DNA of 64,000 nucleotides, taken from contig NC_088677.1 of assembly GCF_950023065.1 (NCBI RefSeq), positions 26,867,230-26,931,229 of the forward strand. The letters run 5' to 3'. Below, piece by piece: positions 1-13,300 of the stretch (position 1 is its first letter; every line of letters begins with the position of its first letter). The position numbers were made by a program, and so were the translations under genes. The DNA is from Planococcus citri. Its lineage: Eukaryota > Arthropoda > Insecta > Hemiptera > Pseudococcidae. Below the pieces are notes generated by a model. The model was not told the origin of the DNA. It ran no database searches and saw only the letters and a list, made by a program, of their open reading frames with translations.

Positions 1-1302
1 AGGACGTGGACGATGCGATGCAATTGTTGAATATTAAACCGCAAAAAAATGACCACTGAAAAGATTCAAACGGTACATAACCATGCATCTTATTACGTAA
101 TCATGCTGCATATAGTGGAATTAGGCGGTAATAATATGGTAGAAAAATCGGCCCAATGATCAACATATTTTACGCGTATACTACATGCATGCACATGTAC
201 ATATTACATATACCATGGTACAAGGTGTAGGTTACCTCTTCAGCTCATCGCTAACGAAAAAAAATGGAAATTATTCCCGCGGCATTTGAACCAGGTAGAT
301 GCCTTATACCGAGATGCACATCCATGCAACAGAGAAAGAGGAAAAAATGCTGATTCGACTAATCTTCAGCCTGCATCTCTGCGTAGCTATACAGAATGAA
401 AATTAAAATTATGTCGAACTCGTATCATAAATTATAAATTACCTTAAAGCGTGTTCTCGATACTTACTTATTCGTTCATAAAATCTAACTCGGCGTGGAA
501 AGTTTTTTGAACGAGGGAAATACGTGTACAAGTGTATCTGCGTGAAACACGACGATAAAAATTTAATGTTTGGTTTAGCGAAGACGGGGGCGAGCATTAT
601 TGTTTTTCAAGTTCATCAATGTATATTTATTTAATTCTTCGCGAGATACAGGTAGGTACATATTATTAATGGCGATTTGGATTTTATGAGATATTAATAA
701 TTTCAGCTCATTAAGCAACGTATAAAATTTGAACGTTAAGTGATGTGTTGAGATTTGAGGTATTCTAATGTATCATTTTGCAAAAGCTGGTAAAATAAAT
801 TATAGATATTTAATCTGAACTGAACAGATCTAATTTTAACAAAACTCTGACATGATCATTCTGGCCTGTGATCAGATGAAACTGGATTCGAAGAGTGTCC
901 AGACTTAATCTAATCTTATCTAATTAGGTAGATCCGATTATTTCCCGCTGGGTGCTACATTCCAGGGAAATCAACAGAAAAATGTGGAGGGGGAGGGGGG
1001 GCTAACTGAGGATTTTTTTTTGTGGGAAGCCGATTGTAGGTACTGAAAATGAATCCTATTGGAGTTTCCCAAGTCCAGGGGGGGGGGAGCATTTATCTCA
1101 ATTATATATTTTATGGGCTCCCATAATCAGATTTTGGCTAAAATCTCGCAATCATTGATCTTGGCGCAAAATTAGCTTTCAAGAATATTGATATACCTAC
1201 TCCAAATTTCCTATCAAATAAATCTACTTACAATGAAAGAGAATCCAACACTCCAACTGGGGAAAAATAGAGACCTAATCAAATGGGATCTTCACCCTGT
1301 AG
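1..1302. other. gene-free AT-rich flank
   Basis: No open frame here has a domain, splice structure or codon pattern that I recognise. The stretch is AT-rich with two G-runs (about 985-1003 and 1078-1087). I see no terminal repeats or RNA genes. It could hold regulatory DNA or old decayed repeats. Confidence 0.5.
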
Positions 1303-1353
1303 GAAATAGAGGATGATCTGATGAGACAATACCCTCAGTTTGCCTTGGCCCAT

Positions 1354-2375
1354 GTAGAATACATGGACATTCTACGCGTAGAATAGCACATGTAGAATAG
1401 CCTGGAAAAATTGTAAAATGCGTAGAATGTGTAGATACTAGATAGTGTTGGGCAAATTCGTGAATATTCTTTTTTTGCTTGCGCATGTGCAAGAATATGC
1501 GCATATTCTTGTGCATATTCCGCATATTCTTTTCAAAAAATTACTACATTATTACTTAGTTTAGAGATGATAGGAAACTTCTCATGAAAAAGTTTTGGTA
1601 ACTTTCAAATTATTAAGAAATATTGGAAATTTATAAAGAAAAGTAGTTGTAGAACTTGTAAATTGTGGGAAAATTGTAAAAAAAACTTGAAATTTTTGAA
1701 AAAAGTCAGGATTTTTATTTTTTTTGAGAGAATATTCTCCTAGCATTTGAGAATATTTGCGAATATGCGGGAATATTCTCAGATTATGCGCATTGAGAAT
1801 ATTCTCAGGCCAACACTATGTGTAGAATATGAATAGAATTTGGCATTGACATCTTGTGGCGGCGCCACCATCGACTTGCTGAAAGGGGGACATTTTGACA
1901 TCATTTTGTAAAGAATCGGTCGAGTATGCGCGTGTGTAAGTATGGAAATATCCCCCTTTCAGCATGATAACATGCATTTCATGCATTTCACCGCCAGAGT
2001 GCAACACTTGTTCGTTGACTCCAAATGAACATGCATGCAATTTTTTTTTTTTTTTTTTGAAAAACCTCTTTTTTTATTTTTTCCATCATTTATTTTGTAA
2101 TCAAGTTACATAATCAAAAAGAAGAAATTCCAAATTCACATTTCCCATTTCATTTGCTGAACTAAAAAGTTGAACTTTCATTTTTCAAATTGCATTTTTG
2201 ATAAATAGACAATTTCTTGGCTTTCAGATGGGTGATTTTGTCGCATATTCTACGCATTTTACATTGTATTTTACGCATTCTACACATTCTACGCATTTTA
2301 CACATTCTACATCAAATTTTACGCATTCTACACCAAAATGTTGAATAGGTTATTCTACGTGTGGATACTCAACCC
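1354..2375. mobile_element. 1 kb insertion with 8 bp target duplication
   Basis: The segment splits the macrodomain frame exactly between FALAH and CVS. It is bounded by TGGCCCAT at 1346-1353 and 2376-2383. An 8 bp duplication is typical of hAT-type elements. Both ends are rich in GTAGAAT/ATTCTAC words (1354-1440 and 2245-2360) that are inverted relative to each other. The outermost bases do not form a clean terminal repeat, so the class is an inference. No transposase can be read, so it would be non-autonomous. Confidence 0.6.
1443..1818. mobile_element. nested hAT-like MITE
   Basis: Terminal inverted repeats TAGTGTTGGGC and GGCCAACACTA bound a 376 bp AT-rich body. The body has inverted blocks of GAATATTC words near both ends (about 1460-1530 and 1735-1805). 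It lies inside the larger insertion at 1354-2375. A clean 8 bp target duplication is not visible. The terminal sequence resembles hAT MITEs and there is no coding capacity. Confidence 0.6.
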
Positions 2376-3695
2376 TGGCCCATTGTGTCAGCTGAGACGT
2401 CAGGATGTCCAGGGGCATTGCGCTCTTGTTTAAATGAGCCTTCTGTAACCAGGACACTCTGTGGTCAAGGGGCATAATTCCAAATGCTCTTGTAGTTCGG
2501 CACCACCAGTGTAATATAACAAGCAATCTCGTTCATTTTCTATTTCAGCACATTGCCGTTATCAGAAAGTTTACCGATGTTGGCGATGTTTACAAAAAAT
2601 TGTATTTTCGACTTTTCGTTTAAAATAAAATTTAAGAAATACTTAGAAAACATTGAGTGGGCAGTGGGCACATAAGTATTTTAATAGTGTAAAATTGTCT
2701 ACAATGATTATTGATTTCATTGATTTACATGGAGAATCCTAGCTCAGCTCTTAGCTTTTACTACTCAAGTTTTATTCAAGTTCAAAGTCTGCTCTCCTCT
2801 TTGAGTATATATTACATAGGTACTCAAAGGCTGACAAGTTCCAAATATTATTTCATTGTATCGTATCGTAAGACAAAATGGAGTGGACATATGTATAGGT
2901 GTTTCAATAGTGTGATGACAATTACTCGTATCTGCATTTCACGCTCTACATGATGCAATAAATTACAAAATTCCAGCATTAATTACCATTCAATTTTTAT
3001 TAGATAGAGTTCAAACTTCACTTTGATTTTGATATATTTTTACACTAATATGTATAACACCCCTGTGTTCACGCAGCTTCGTCTGCAATTTTAATACAGT
3101 GTAATAATATACTTTGGAACATGCCAATATTGTAGGAGAAAAACTTTGAACTTGGAAACATCAATTTTATTCAATTAGCGTGGCGATAATCATCGGTACT
3201 TTGGTAGTAAAGTTAAAAGTAACTGTAGTAACATTTTCATCAATTATTTTATAAATCATTTTGAAATTCGAAGTTGAGTGTTATTTGTTTACCTTCACAG
3301 ACTGAACTGATAACTGACTCGTATATGATTCATTTTAGCGTTCGTTCAGTGGTGGTGCCGAACTACAAGAGCATTTGGAATTATGCGGTTGGTGAAGTAG
3401 TTGAGCTCAAAAAAGATGGAAATTACATCCTTTACGCCATCACCAAAAAACAGTACAACTATAAGCCATCAATCAAGGATTTTGTAACAATGATGAAAGC
3501 GCTTGCTGCCAAATGCGACCAACTTAAGATCAAAAAGATAGCGGTAGCAAGACCCGGGTGCGGTCTGGCTAAACTAGAGTGACCAACAGTGAAGCAATCC
3601 ATCATTGAATGCTTCAAAGACCAAATCAAAGGGGTTTCAAGGCACTGCTACAACGTAGAGATGGGATATTCTTCACAACACTTTTTATCCATCTA

Positions 3696-6600
3696 AAATG
3701 CTGCGAGCAGATTTCAGCAACCATTTATTAGCCAGAAGCTTTTCAAGCATCTAGTGTTCATTACAAGGCTTGCATGATAATGGACAGTTGGTGTTTGAAA
3801 AGCTCTGATAATGAACAGGGATGATGGTATGAACTCTGTCTTGATCCCTGATCACTGATCCAGATCATTTTTGGGATCTTTCGGGTTCAAGGCCAGAACC
3901 GCTGAAAACGAATTGGTTGATGAAAATAGGCTACTGAAACTACAACAATTTTAAATCTAAATATTTGAAAAGAGTGGGTCATTTTCTCTTTTTTTTCGAA
4001 AATAGTCTGTTTCTCAATTTGGTAACATTTATTATATGAGAAAATCTTGTACAAAATTGTTCTCAGTGTAGGTACTAAAAAAATGTGAACTTTTTTCTCA
4101 CATCAGAGCTCATTTGCTCTTTTGCACATACCAAGTCTATTTTCGCAATTTTTATTATAAGATAACCTGAACATTGTAAGCAAATCGTCAATGTCTTCTC
4201 GCTCATTACTACTCGTGTTCAATTGCAAATAAGTGCATTAATAATGCATACACCAAAGGAAAGCATTTCATAGCGCCAGCAGCCAACTTTTCACAGAATT
4301 AAAAAACTTTGATCAAAGAGAATCACCCTTTAAGGTTACCTTCTCAAACACTGGGAAACATTAGTTTCACACACAAGCCTGTTGAAATTATTAATGAGTC
4401 GCTGAAGCTCAAAAGAAAATAAACTGCAGTAATAAGTAATAGCTAATAAGCGAGTACTAAGTACGCAAAACTACGCGGCGGGTCGTCGCACCGGAACTGC
4501 ATTACGTTGCATAATGTTTATGCGCGAAGGGGAAACATATTCAAAGAGGTAACAACATTTTAGTAAGATATGAAGTATGTACATCGCACGTAGGATACAT
4601 GATGGACAGAGATAGAAAAAGCTGCTGTGTGAGAGAACCATCGCTCATTCTCTCATACAAATCTTACTAGTTAGCTTATCTTTCTTATACTAAATTAGCC
4701 GTTGAATTGGCCAGAATAGGTAACTAATGTGTGTGTGAGAGAGCGAGAGAAAGAAAGAAAGAAAACTAAGAAATTATATAAAAACACGATTTGCGACGTC
4801 GACGAACGCGAAACTTGGCGCGAAGAAGATGTGCATTAACCTTGACCTTAATTTACCGCTTCTTGTGATCGGCTGCGATGCAAAAGAATTCCGGACTTCG
4901 ATTAAAATTCTATATATAGCATCGGTAATGTACGTAGGTAGGTAGGTAAGGTGAGCTATAGGTATAGGCTCTCTACTACGTGTATATCGGTGAGGTGAGA
5001 TGAGATGTGTGGATGCTGAGGATGTGCGCGATGAAAGATTATACACTTTTGCAAAAGAACGACGACGACGAAAGGAAATTAATTTACTTCCAAAGCCCAG
5101 TTTCAGCAGCGTACGGCTACGTTTACAGTTAATATTGCAGGTTACACTTAAACAGATTACGGTTCATACAAGAGGAGGAGTAGGTAATGGCAATGTTATT
5201 AGTTAGCCGAAATGCTATAATCTCAATGGGAGGATGTAAATCACCGTCGGAAACGCCCCGTTTACGTCGCTTAACCGGTTAACCCACAGTATTATACTAA
5301 TAGTATCTTGCAAACCGGTCATTATATAACGTCGTCGCATCTAATTATAGAAAAATTCGAGCAACTAATAAAAAATTATTCGTTCTAGGTGCTCGTGTAC
5401 TGTACACTGTCCTTCGTGTGCATGTAGTACTCACCACTGTTTATCTGCCTATTGTGATGGCATGTGATGTGATGACTGATACAAGAAATCATCTCTGCCA
5501 CGAGTAGTACCTACTCTTACGATGTGATTGATTAGCATTTATAGTATACCTACCTGATCGTAGGTATCACACATATACCGGCCACTGACCACTATTGATA
5601 TGACCACCTAGCACCGGTTACCGTATTAGTTTTACTTATTGGGTGTGTGATACATTGCCTTTTGTGCATCGTGTACCATTATTTTAGGCAAATTCTTCTT
5701 CACTCTTTGCAGATGCACTTTCGTACGTGTAAAGGTAAACATTACCTACTCGTATAATGTGAAGTTACTTTCTTGGAATACTTTATAGGTACTTTTTGGT
5801 TGCATGTAAAAGAGAAATACACAACATTTTTAGCCAATTGTGAATTGTTTGCCGAAGTCAAATCCATTTTTGGTAGATTTCACCTATTGCATTCCAAAGC
5901 AGACTATAGCTGCGAGACATTTCAGTGTACTTTTCCATTTCTGTAGATTATTATTGTCTTATGTACCAGAAGTATCAGGTCATATCAACATGTTTGTAGT
6001 TTTTTTTTTCATTTTGAACTCTTTCTTCTTCAAATATATACTCTGGTAAAATTTTACCCATTGAACTTGAGTGAATCGTCTCGTCAGTAAAATAGGTTAC
6101 TAAGTAATGTATATTGGTATGGGTGGGAAAATACCCGATCATTTTAACATCAACAAATCGTTATGATTGTGAGCGCAGTACCACTACCTACCTAGTTTTC
6201 AAATGTGAAACACATTCGTATAGATAGGTAGAGGTACATATCAGTAGTAATTTTGTATAATTCGATGAAAGAAAAAGGCGATGCGATGCATGCATGCACT
6301 TGGTCTGTGTATTAATTGATCCATCCGCCTAAGGGGGGCTCTTTTAGATGATCATTAAAACTGCCACGGTTCCGGTTCCGAATAATAGCGTTCTTCATCG
6401 TTCTTGAAACGTAGTCCTAATTTTTGCCATCATATCTCGTACGTAGGTATTCTAAAAGTCTCCTCAATGACATGATTTTAATCTCGTCTTGCCAATCTGC
6501 GCGCTGAACTATTGGTAGGTAGTAGGTAGAGTAGAGGTTATGTACGCAGGCAGAGCAGACTGGGTACAAAGAACCTGATGAAAGTGCATACTGTAGATGT

Positions 6601-7600
6601 AGACGTTGTTGAAGTCATTGTTCTAGTGTATGGTACCAGGTATTACGTTCGGTTCACTCTTTCCTGCTTTGGTGTTTGGGTTAAGTATCGAATTTCATCT
6701 TGGACGTGCCAACGAGTGTTTGCTGATTGTAAGGTATTTTTTTGCAGTTTGCAGTGAATACCTATTTTTTTTTGCGATGTGAAGTGTGCGAGAGGAGATG
6801 AACGTTGCACCTGAGAATGTACATAGGTGTACCTATGGAAATGTGGATATTATTTAGGTATCATTTACCCTGATGAATGGTTGATTGTATTGTATCAGTC
6901 AAGTACCTATTTTACGGTGGATTGTAAAAAAAAATGAAGTTGGAAGATTTTGACAAAAATTCATGGAAACCTTCACTGAAAGTTACATATCTAGAAAAAA
7001 ATGGTTGGCTCCGTTGGTGTACCTGGAGGGGAAATATGGGGCTTCGAAGCCTGTTAAGGAGGCATTATTTTTTCAAAATTTGAAATTGGCAACAGTGACC
7101 AAAAAATTGGTGCCAATTATCACTACATTCCAAAGTATTCTCTCAGTTTCAAAAATCATAGACTTTCGTTGTGATGAAAAAAATATTTTCAAAACACAAA
7201 ATTGTCTAAAAATAAATAATTTTCAAATTTTGTAACCTCTTGGTGTCTTGGTAGAACCCCAAATGAAGTGGTCGTGGATTTTGATGGCTAAGACTGGGGA
7301 TGATGAAGAAACTCGCAATCTTGTAAATCTGAACCACTTCTTCTTCAAGCAAGCGAGACAGGAGTTAGCGCGGTAAAGACTGGCTTTTTTTGGAAAATGA
7401 GCCTTTTTTGAGAGCTTACAACTTCCTTGCAGAGTCATCTTCGGAGCTAAAAAATCTGCTGTGCGCTTTTCAACTCAAAATAAACGTTTAAGTGTGTGAA
7501 ATTTGATCAAAACTATATGATTTTTTTTTTTCGTAACCCAGCCTGATGTACAAGTATTTTTAAGATCATCCATCGTGTTTCATATTTGGAGTATTTTCAA
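3696..7600. other. long gene-free stretch
   Basis: I find no gene that I can support. Contents are AT-rich unique-looking DNA with many GTAGGTA words, a GAGA/GAAA microsatellite at about 4732-4763 and short frames without recognisable domains. Several are ordinary chance frames with low-complexity translations. Distal regulatory elements cannot be excluded. Confidence 0.45.
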
Positions 7601-8374
7601 AAAAAGTTTCCTTGAATGTGGGGGGGGGGGGGGATGAGGTTCAAACAATCGAAGAAATTTTCAAAGGCACTGATTCTGATTTTGAAAATTGTTTCTTCCT
7701 TCTCCCATCAAAAACAGGCTCTCCAAAAAGACTAAATTTACGTTTGAAAAAATTAATTGCTAATTTTTTTTGGGGGGGGGGCTCAGATTTGATTTTAAGA
7801 GCAAACTGTGATCAGAACGAGAATCAGCCCTTCTAAAACCTATATTTTTGACATCCATATTGCCTGAGCTCTTACCCCCTGGAGGGCTCAATTTTGAAGT
7901 TTGGGCCCTACAAGTTTCAGAATCAGAATCATCGCCTTTGGAAACATGAAAATCAATGCACATCTACTTTGTTTGACGGTCTGAAATTTTCTTCATCCGC
8001 CTTCTCCTCCTCCTCTTCCTCCTGCTCTGGCAATAAAATTTTCGAAAATGCTTCAAAAATGAGCAAAATGTGATGAAAGATGCTTTTTAAAAAATGCATA
8101 ATTTTGTACCTAATTTTCCCCTAAAATTCAAAATTCCAGTCTGTCATATTTTGCGCTTTCTCCCCCTCCATCTTGAATTTTGTGCAATTTTTTTTTTAAT
8201 TGAAAATTATGTAGCATAATATTGATGATTTTACAAATGAGATTTTTTTTATATCATCTTACTTTTTTAACACAAATTTATTCAGCCCAAAAATAAACCT
8301 AAAATTCAAAAAAAAAAACTTGAAAAAGTTGTGGACCTTTGTTTTGAAAGGTTTTCACAGGCGCTGATTTCGAA
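7601..8374. repeat. start of degenerate tandem-repeat region
   Basis: Units near 7650 and 8350 share a core like 'ttttcaNaggcNctgattNNgaa'. The core recurs downstream from about 9710. G-runs (7620-7633, 7772-7781) and T-runs are common. No gene is visible. Divergence between units is high, so this is an old array. Confidence 0.4.
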
Positions 8375-9618
8375 GCTGGGTCATTCCATGCCAAATCGGC
8401 GGATTTTTGCATGAGGGTTCTTCGATTTTTTTCAAAATCGGATCATGTGCAGAGGTCAACAAACGATGACGAATGACGCAAACCGGACATTTTTTCGATT
8501 TTTTTTGACGGAGCTGTGGCACTTCAAAGTTCTCCAAAATGGCCGAAAATGGAAAATTTCAGTTGCAAATTGTACGTGGTATAGAATTTTGAACTTTTTT
8601 TCAAATTGTAGTACTTTGAGAGGGTAATTGACGAATGATGTCAAAATCAGTGTTGCCACTTTCTAAAACCCAAAAAAATCGATTTAAAAACTTATAATTT
8701 AAATATGACCACGATGTCCCCCAGTAAAAATTCTGAAAAAATTCTCAGTTCTAGTCCTATTCATGTAGAATAATATATCAAAAAATTGGACTGGCATTTT
8801 TTTTCATTTTCGAGAAAAAAAAATTACAAGTTTTATTTTTATTGTAAAAGTACTATCAGAAACCTAAAAAATGAAAATTTTTACATTTTTGTAATATTTT
8901 ACCAATGTGTAGACGAATATGTGAAAAAAATACCCCTCCCTCCGAATTTGTCAACGGCGGCGAAATTTTTTCAATATATTTCACTCTTAAAATAAAATTA
9001 TAGCACGAAAAATGGCATTCCCGTCAATTCGCTGACAAATTGGGAGGGAGGGGGATTTTTTTCACATATTCGTCCACACATTGGTGAAATATTACAAAAA
9101 TGTAAAAATTTTCATTTTTTAGGTTTCTGATGGTACTTTTACAATAAAAATAAAACTTGTAATTTTTTTTTCTTGAAAATAAAAAAAAATGCCAGTCCGA
9201 TTTTTTGATATGTTATTCTACATAAATAGGACTAGAACTGAGGATTTTTTCAGAATTTTTACAGGGGGACATCGTGGTTATATTTAAATTATAAATTTTT
9301 AAATCGATTTTTTTAGGTTTTAGAAAGTGGCAACACAGATTTTGACATCATTCGTCGATTACCCTCTCAAAGTACTACAATTTGAAAAAAGTTCAAAATT
9401 CTATACCACGTACAACCGGAGCAATTTGCAACTGAAATTTTCCATTTTCGGCCATTTTGGAGAACTTTGAAGTGCCACAGCTCCGTCAAAAAAACCGAAA
9501 AAATGTCCGGTTTGCGTCATTCGTCATCGTTTGATGACCTCTACACATGATCCGATTTTGAAAAAAATCGAAAAACCCTCGTGCAAAAATCCGCCGGCTT
9601 GGCATGGAATGACCCAGC
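8375..9618. mobile_element. 1.24 kb foldback element (giant palindrome)
   Basis: The left arm (8375 to about 8985) is matched base for base, with few mismatches, by the reverse complement of the right arm (about 9010-9618). The ends are GCTGGGTCATTCC and GGAATGACCCAGC. The centre is close to 8997 and the loop is very short. There is no coding capacity. It sits inside a unit of the surrounding tandem array, splitting it after 'gctgatttcgaa'. Such a structure fits a foldback or long-terminal-repeat MITE. High arm identity suggests a recent origin or arm homogenisation. Confidence 0.85.
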
Positions 9619-10330
9619 ATTCCTTTTCTGAAGCAAACCCCTAAACCGAAAAGAAAACCCCAAAATTTTATCCAAAAAAAAATTTTCAAATTGTTTGACC
9701 TTTTATCAGGTTTTTAGAGGTGCTGATTTCGAATTTCAACTTACTGTTTCAAAACAAGCCTACAAGCCCAAAAACTCATCCCTAATTTTACCAAAAAAAA
9801 AAATGTTGAAAAACTTGTGTTACCTATGCTTTATTTTATCAGTGAGCCCCCCTTCCCCACAAGCCTCAAATTTCATTAAAAATCTATGTGAACTGTGGGT
9901 TTATTGAAGTTTCAGGGGTGCTGATTTTAAATTTCAACTTACTTTTTTCGATACAATCCCACTATCAGCTCCAAAATTCATAAAAATGGGCATAGTCGTG
10001 TGACCTATAGGTATGCTTTGTTAACTTTTCAGGTGTGTTGATACCGAATTTCCGCTTACTTTTCTGATACCTACTATAAGTCGCCGTAGCTCCTCAGAAA
10101 GTCTTTGAATTTCATAAAAAGTCCAAAAACTAATCGTGTGACGTAGGTACATACATATGATTTGTTGGAGTTTTAGGGGGGCTAATTTTGAATTTCAGCT
10201 TGCCTTTTATGATTCGAATCACGTGAGCTCTGAAATAAGCCTCTTTGGAAAAAATTAAAAAAAATTGTGTTTTTCAGGTATATAATTTATTTTTTGATTT
10301 GACTCCCCTCCCCCCCCCCATAACGTACCC
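9619..10330. repeat. degenerate tandem repeat, about 120-200 bp units
   Basis: The core 'gtgctgatttNgaatttcaacttact' and its variants recur near 9718, 9917, 10034 and 10176. Between them are shared words such as 'cataaaaa' and 'gtgacctat'. The units are diverged and indel-rich. The array is the continuation of the one interrupted by the foldback element. No gene is present. Confidence 0.5.
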
Positions 10331-13300
10331 TAGAAAAATGTTACAAGAAAATAATTTGACGAGGGATTGTTGGGGCTTCTCTGACATCTCCTCGATTTTC
10401 GAAAAATAAAGAGCGCATTTTTTCTGATACTTGCCTACTCATTTGTTCAGCAACACTTTCCTTAGAAGGGACTCGAATCACTCGAACTGATACAGTGTGA
10501 TCTTAACGAAACCAAGCTGACCTGAAAGATCACATGTCCCACTCCCTCAATCTGTTCTACTCTTTATAAATTGAGCTCATTTTTGGATTTTTAAATCATT
10601 TTGAAAGTTCAAGAAACTCAACGGAGCTACTATACGAGTATTATAGCAAATTTTTCATCATTTTCACACCTTAACACGAAAACAACCAGTTTCAGGTCAG
10701 TCTGGAGCCTCCAGTGAATTTTAAATTTTCTCCAAGAATTTCAAGTTGCTGTGGTCTCCCTCAAAATCTCCCAACTTGAACAGTATCCACAATCCACGTA
10801 TATAGGGCTATATTCAACTTACTCGTCTCGAGTTAAAAACCCCCATCCATACTAATTAAAAAGCACTGACACGCGTATCAAACACAAACTTCAAACTATG
10901 GTAGGTATATGGGCGCATGGAAAAGTCACGTGCAAAAGTAATTACGCATTTGAAACGCTACGATCGGAATATTTTGTAATTGAAAAATAAAACGGTAAAA
11001 AGCAGTACTGACTGGTGAGATAAATGCTCGCCAAAAGCAACACGATCTTTATATGTACCGTACTTGGAACCTTATAACCCATGGCGAAATTTACGAACGG
11101 CTTTTGCGTATATTTGAGTTAGTTATTCGCAACGAGTCGAGTCGATGAGTACCTACGTTTCGCTATATACGATTACGTTGCTAATTAATAACTCGCGAAA
11201 TACGAAGAATTAGGTGAGTGGACGACGACGGAAGTAGGTATGTGAGCAAAAGTACACGTCGGTAGAACACACGCACCTGACCTGTGTAAATTTCTGTTCG
11301 CATTTACCTAAGCTCGCTTACATAGTTACCTTATACCTGTATGCATTATTCATAGCGAATCATAAACGTCAATTCGAGTTTAAACGAACAACCGCGAATT
11401 CTTTTTCTTTCATCTGCAGTCGGTCTTGGAAAAAATTGCTCGTAGGAATATCTAATGTACCTTAGCTTAACGTATAAGGTATTTATACCTTGTATCTAAT
11501 TCGGATAATTCTTGACTTGAGGTTCGGCAAGTAGTTGGTACCACACGCTGGTGGCAATTCCAATTTTTTTAATTTTCAATAATTTTTAAGAACTATTTTT
11601 AATTTTTACTCAATTTTGAAGATATTTTTCCAATTAATTTTTTATCATTTTCAATAATTTTTATACCAATTTCGGGACTGATTTATTGGTAGATTTTTCA
11701 TGCTATTCAGCTAACATTTTGAAAGTTAGATAATTTAAAAAAAATTGCTGATTTAGCTAATTTTTTCACCACTTTCGCAACTTTCATATTATTACACATA
11801 TTTCAAAATGTTTTTAATAAAATTTTTATGTAATTTTTAAAAATTTCAACAATAATTGACAAATTTTTTGCTATGAATTGACCCTTGAGATTTTTTGCCA
11901 TTTTTTACAAACTGTCACATGAATTCGGCCAATTTTCTGGCCTTTGTGAGTATCGTGCAAATAAATTCCAGCACAAAATCCTTTTACGAGCTCAGCGTTA
12001 TAAAAAAAATTGAGTGGAAATAATCAGTTTTGCTTTTGCAGTTAACGGCAAGACACACACTGCACTTGAGGAGGGAACTTGCAATCTTCAAATTATCAAT
12101 TTTCCATCCTCCTACGCGTCTGCGACTTCATTTCGCGGACAAAAAATACACATAATACTACACCTGCCTACTTAATTCTAGCCATCTAGACCAATTTATT
12201 GACGTAAATTTTTTTTTTTCGTTTCAAACTCTTCAATTACCGTCGAGTGAAAAATTATAAACCAAGGCGCCGGGGGAGTAGAAGGGATCCATCATAGAGC
12301 AGTTCTTCGAACTGGATATTCTCATCGACAAACATAATACAATGAAAATTATTGTCTGTGGTTATTTGCGGTTTATCAAAACAACAATCATTTTACATTG
12401 TTTTAAGGATGCTTTTTTTCAACGTTTCGTCCAAAATATACAGTTACAGTTATGCTTATATTTCTTAAACACCCTATACAGCCCGAGAAAAGGAAACGAA
12501 ACTATAATACCGTTACATAACATTTAAAAATTGTTGGTAATATTCACAAGTTTTAACATTGTGTGAGTTGTCTGGCCGGTCAATTTGTATTTTTTCCGAA
12601 CTCGTTAATAGAAACCACAAATATTGTTACAAAGAATGAATACGACGACGACGACGAGGACGATGAATACTGAATGGTACAAGTTGGTTGAGTGGTTTTT
12701 TTTTTTGTCAACATGTATCAGTCGTGATCGGAGATCTAGAGAAAGAGAAGTGAATCGATTGCTGATAGTGAGAGGAGGTGGGTACGTGGTACACAAAATC
12801 GAAACGATTAATTTAATTACTGGTTAGCTGAGCATAATACTTGTAGGTATACTAGCTGGTGCAGACTTCGAGGAGATACGAAATAAGTTACATTTTATAC
12901 GTATATATACATTTTTTTTTTTTTAGAAAAATGGCCAATAGGAAATGTACTTGTATGGTGCGAGCTGCAGAGTTCAAGGTTCAAGACACGTTGTTGCGCT
13001 TCGAACAATATCTTAGTACCTATAGTGTTGTGTAATTTCTCCGCTGGTTGATGACCGAACGTATACGTAGTACACTGCAGATGCCAGTGTAATTCATTTA
13101 TAGGCTATATCTGCGTGTACCTTTACCTACAAAAGAAGCAGGACGTTTTATTAGATGAAATTTTCTTGTAAACTTACACACCCTGCGTATATTATACTTA
13201 GTATAGGTGTCATTAAAACGTTCAAATTGATACGATTTAATCGTGCTGGCGAATACTAGAACTCTATTCTTCGCAGCTGTATACTCGTACATATTTTACA

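Larger units (their letters stand above)
1303..3695 (+). pseudogene. broken macrodomain (OARD1-like) gene
   Basis: This is a decayed ADP-ribosyl hydrolase of the OARD1/macrodomain type. In the family it removes ADP-ribose from acidic residues or deacetylates O-acetyl-ADP-ribose. Three blocks can be read on the plus strand. Positions 1309-1353 end in FALAH. Positions 2384-2434 continue with CVS, then DVRMSRGIALLFK, the conserved ADP-ribose loop. Positions 3349-3695 carry VGEVVELKKDGNYILYAITKK, the family's KPS/T-Y helix and a GCGL loop. Between the first two blocks lies a 1 kb insertion flanked by the 8 bp repeat TGGCCCAT. Between the second and third lies about 0.8 kb bounded by a 35 bp inverted copy of the coding sequence. 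In-frame stops are TGA at 2393-2395, 2435-2437 and 3580-3582. The last of these replaces the family's Trp. An open stretch of 102 codons (3274-3582) remains. The family call is solid and loss of function is near certain. Confidence 0.72.
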
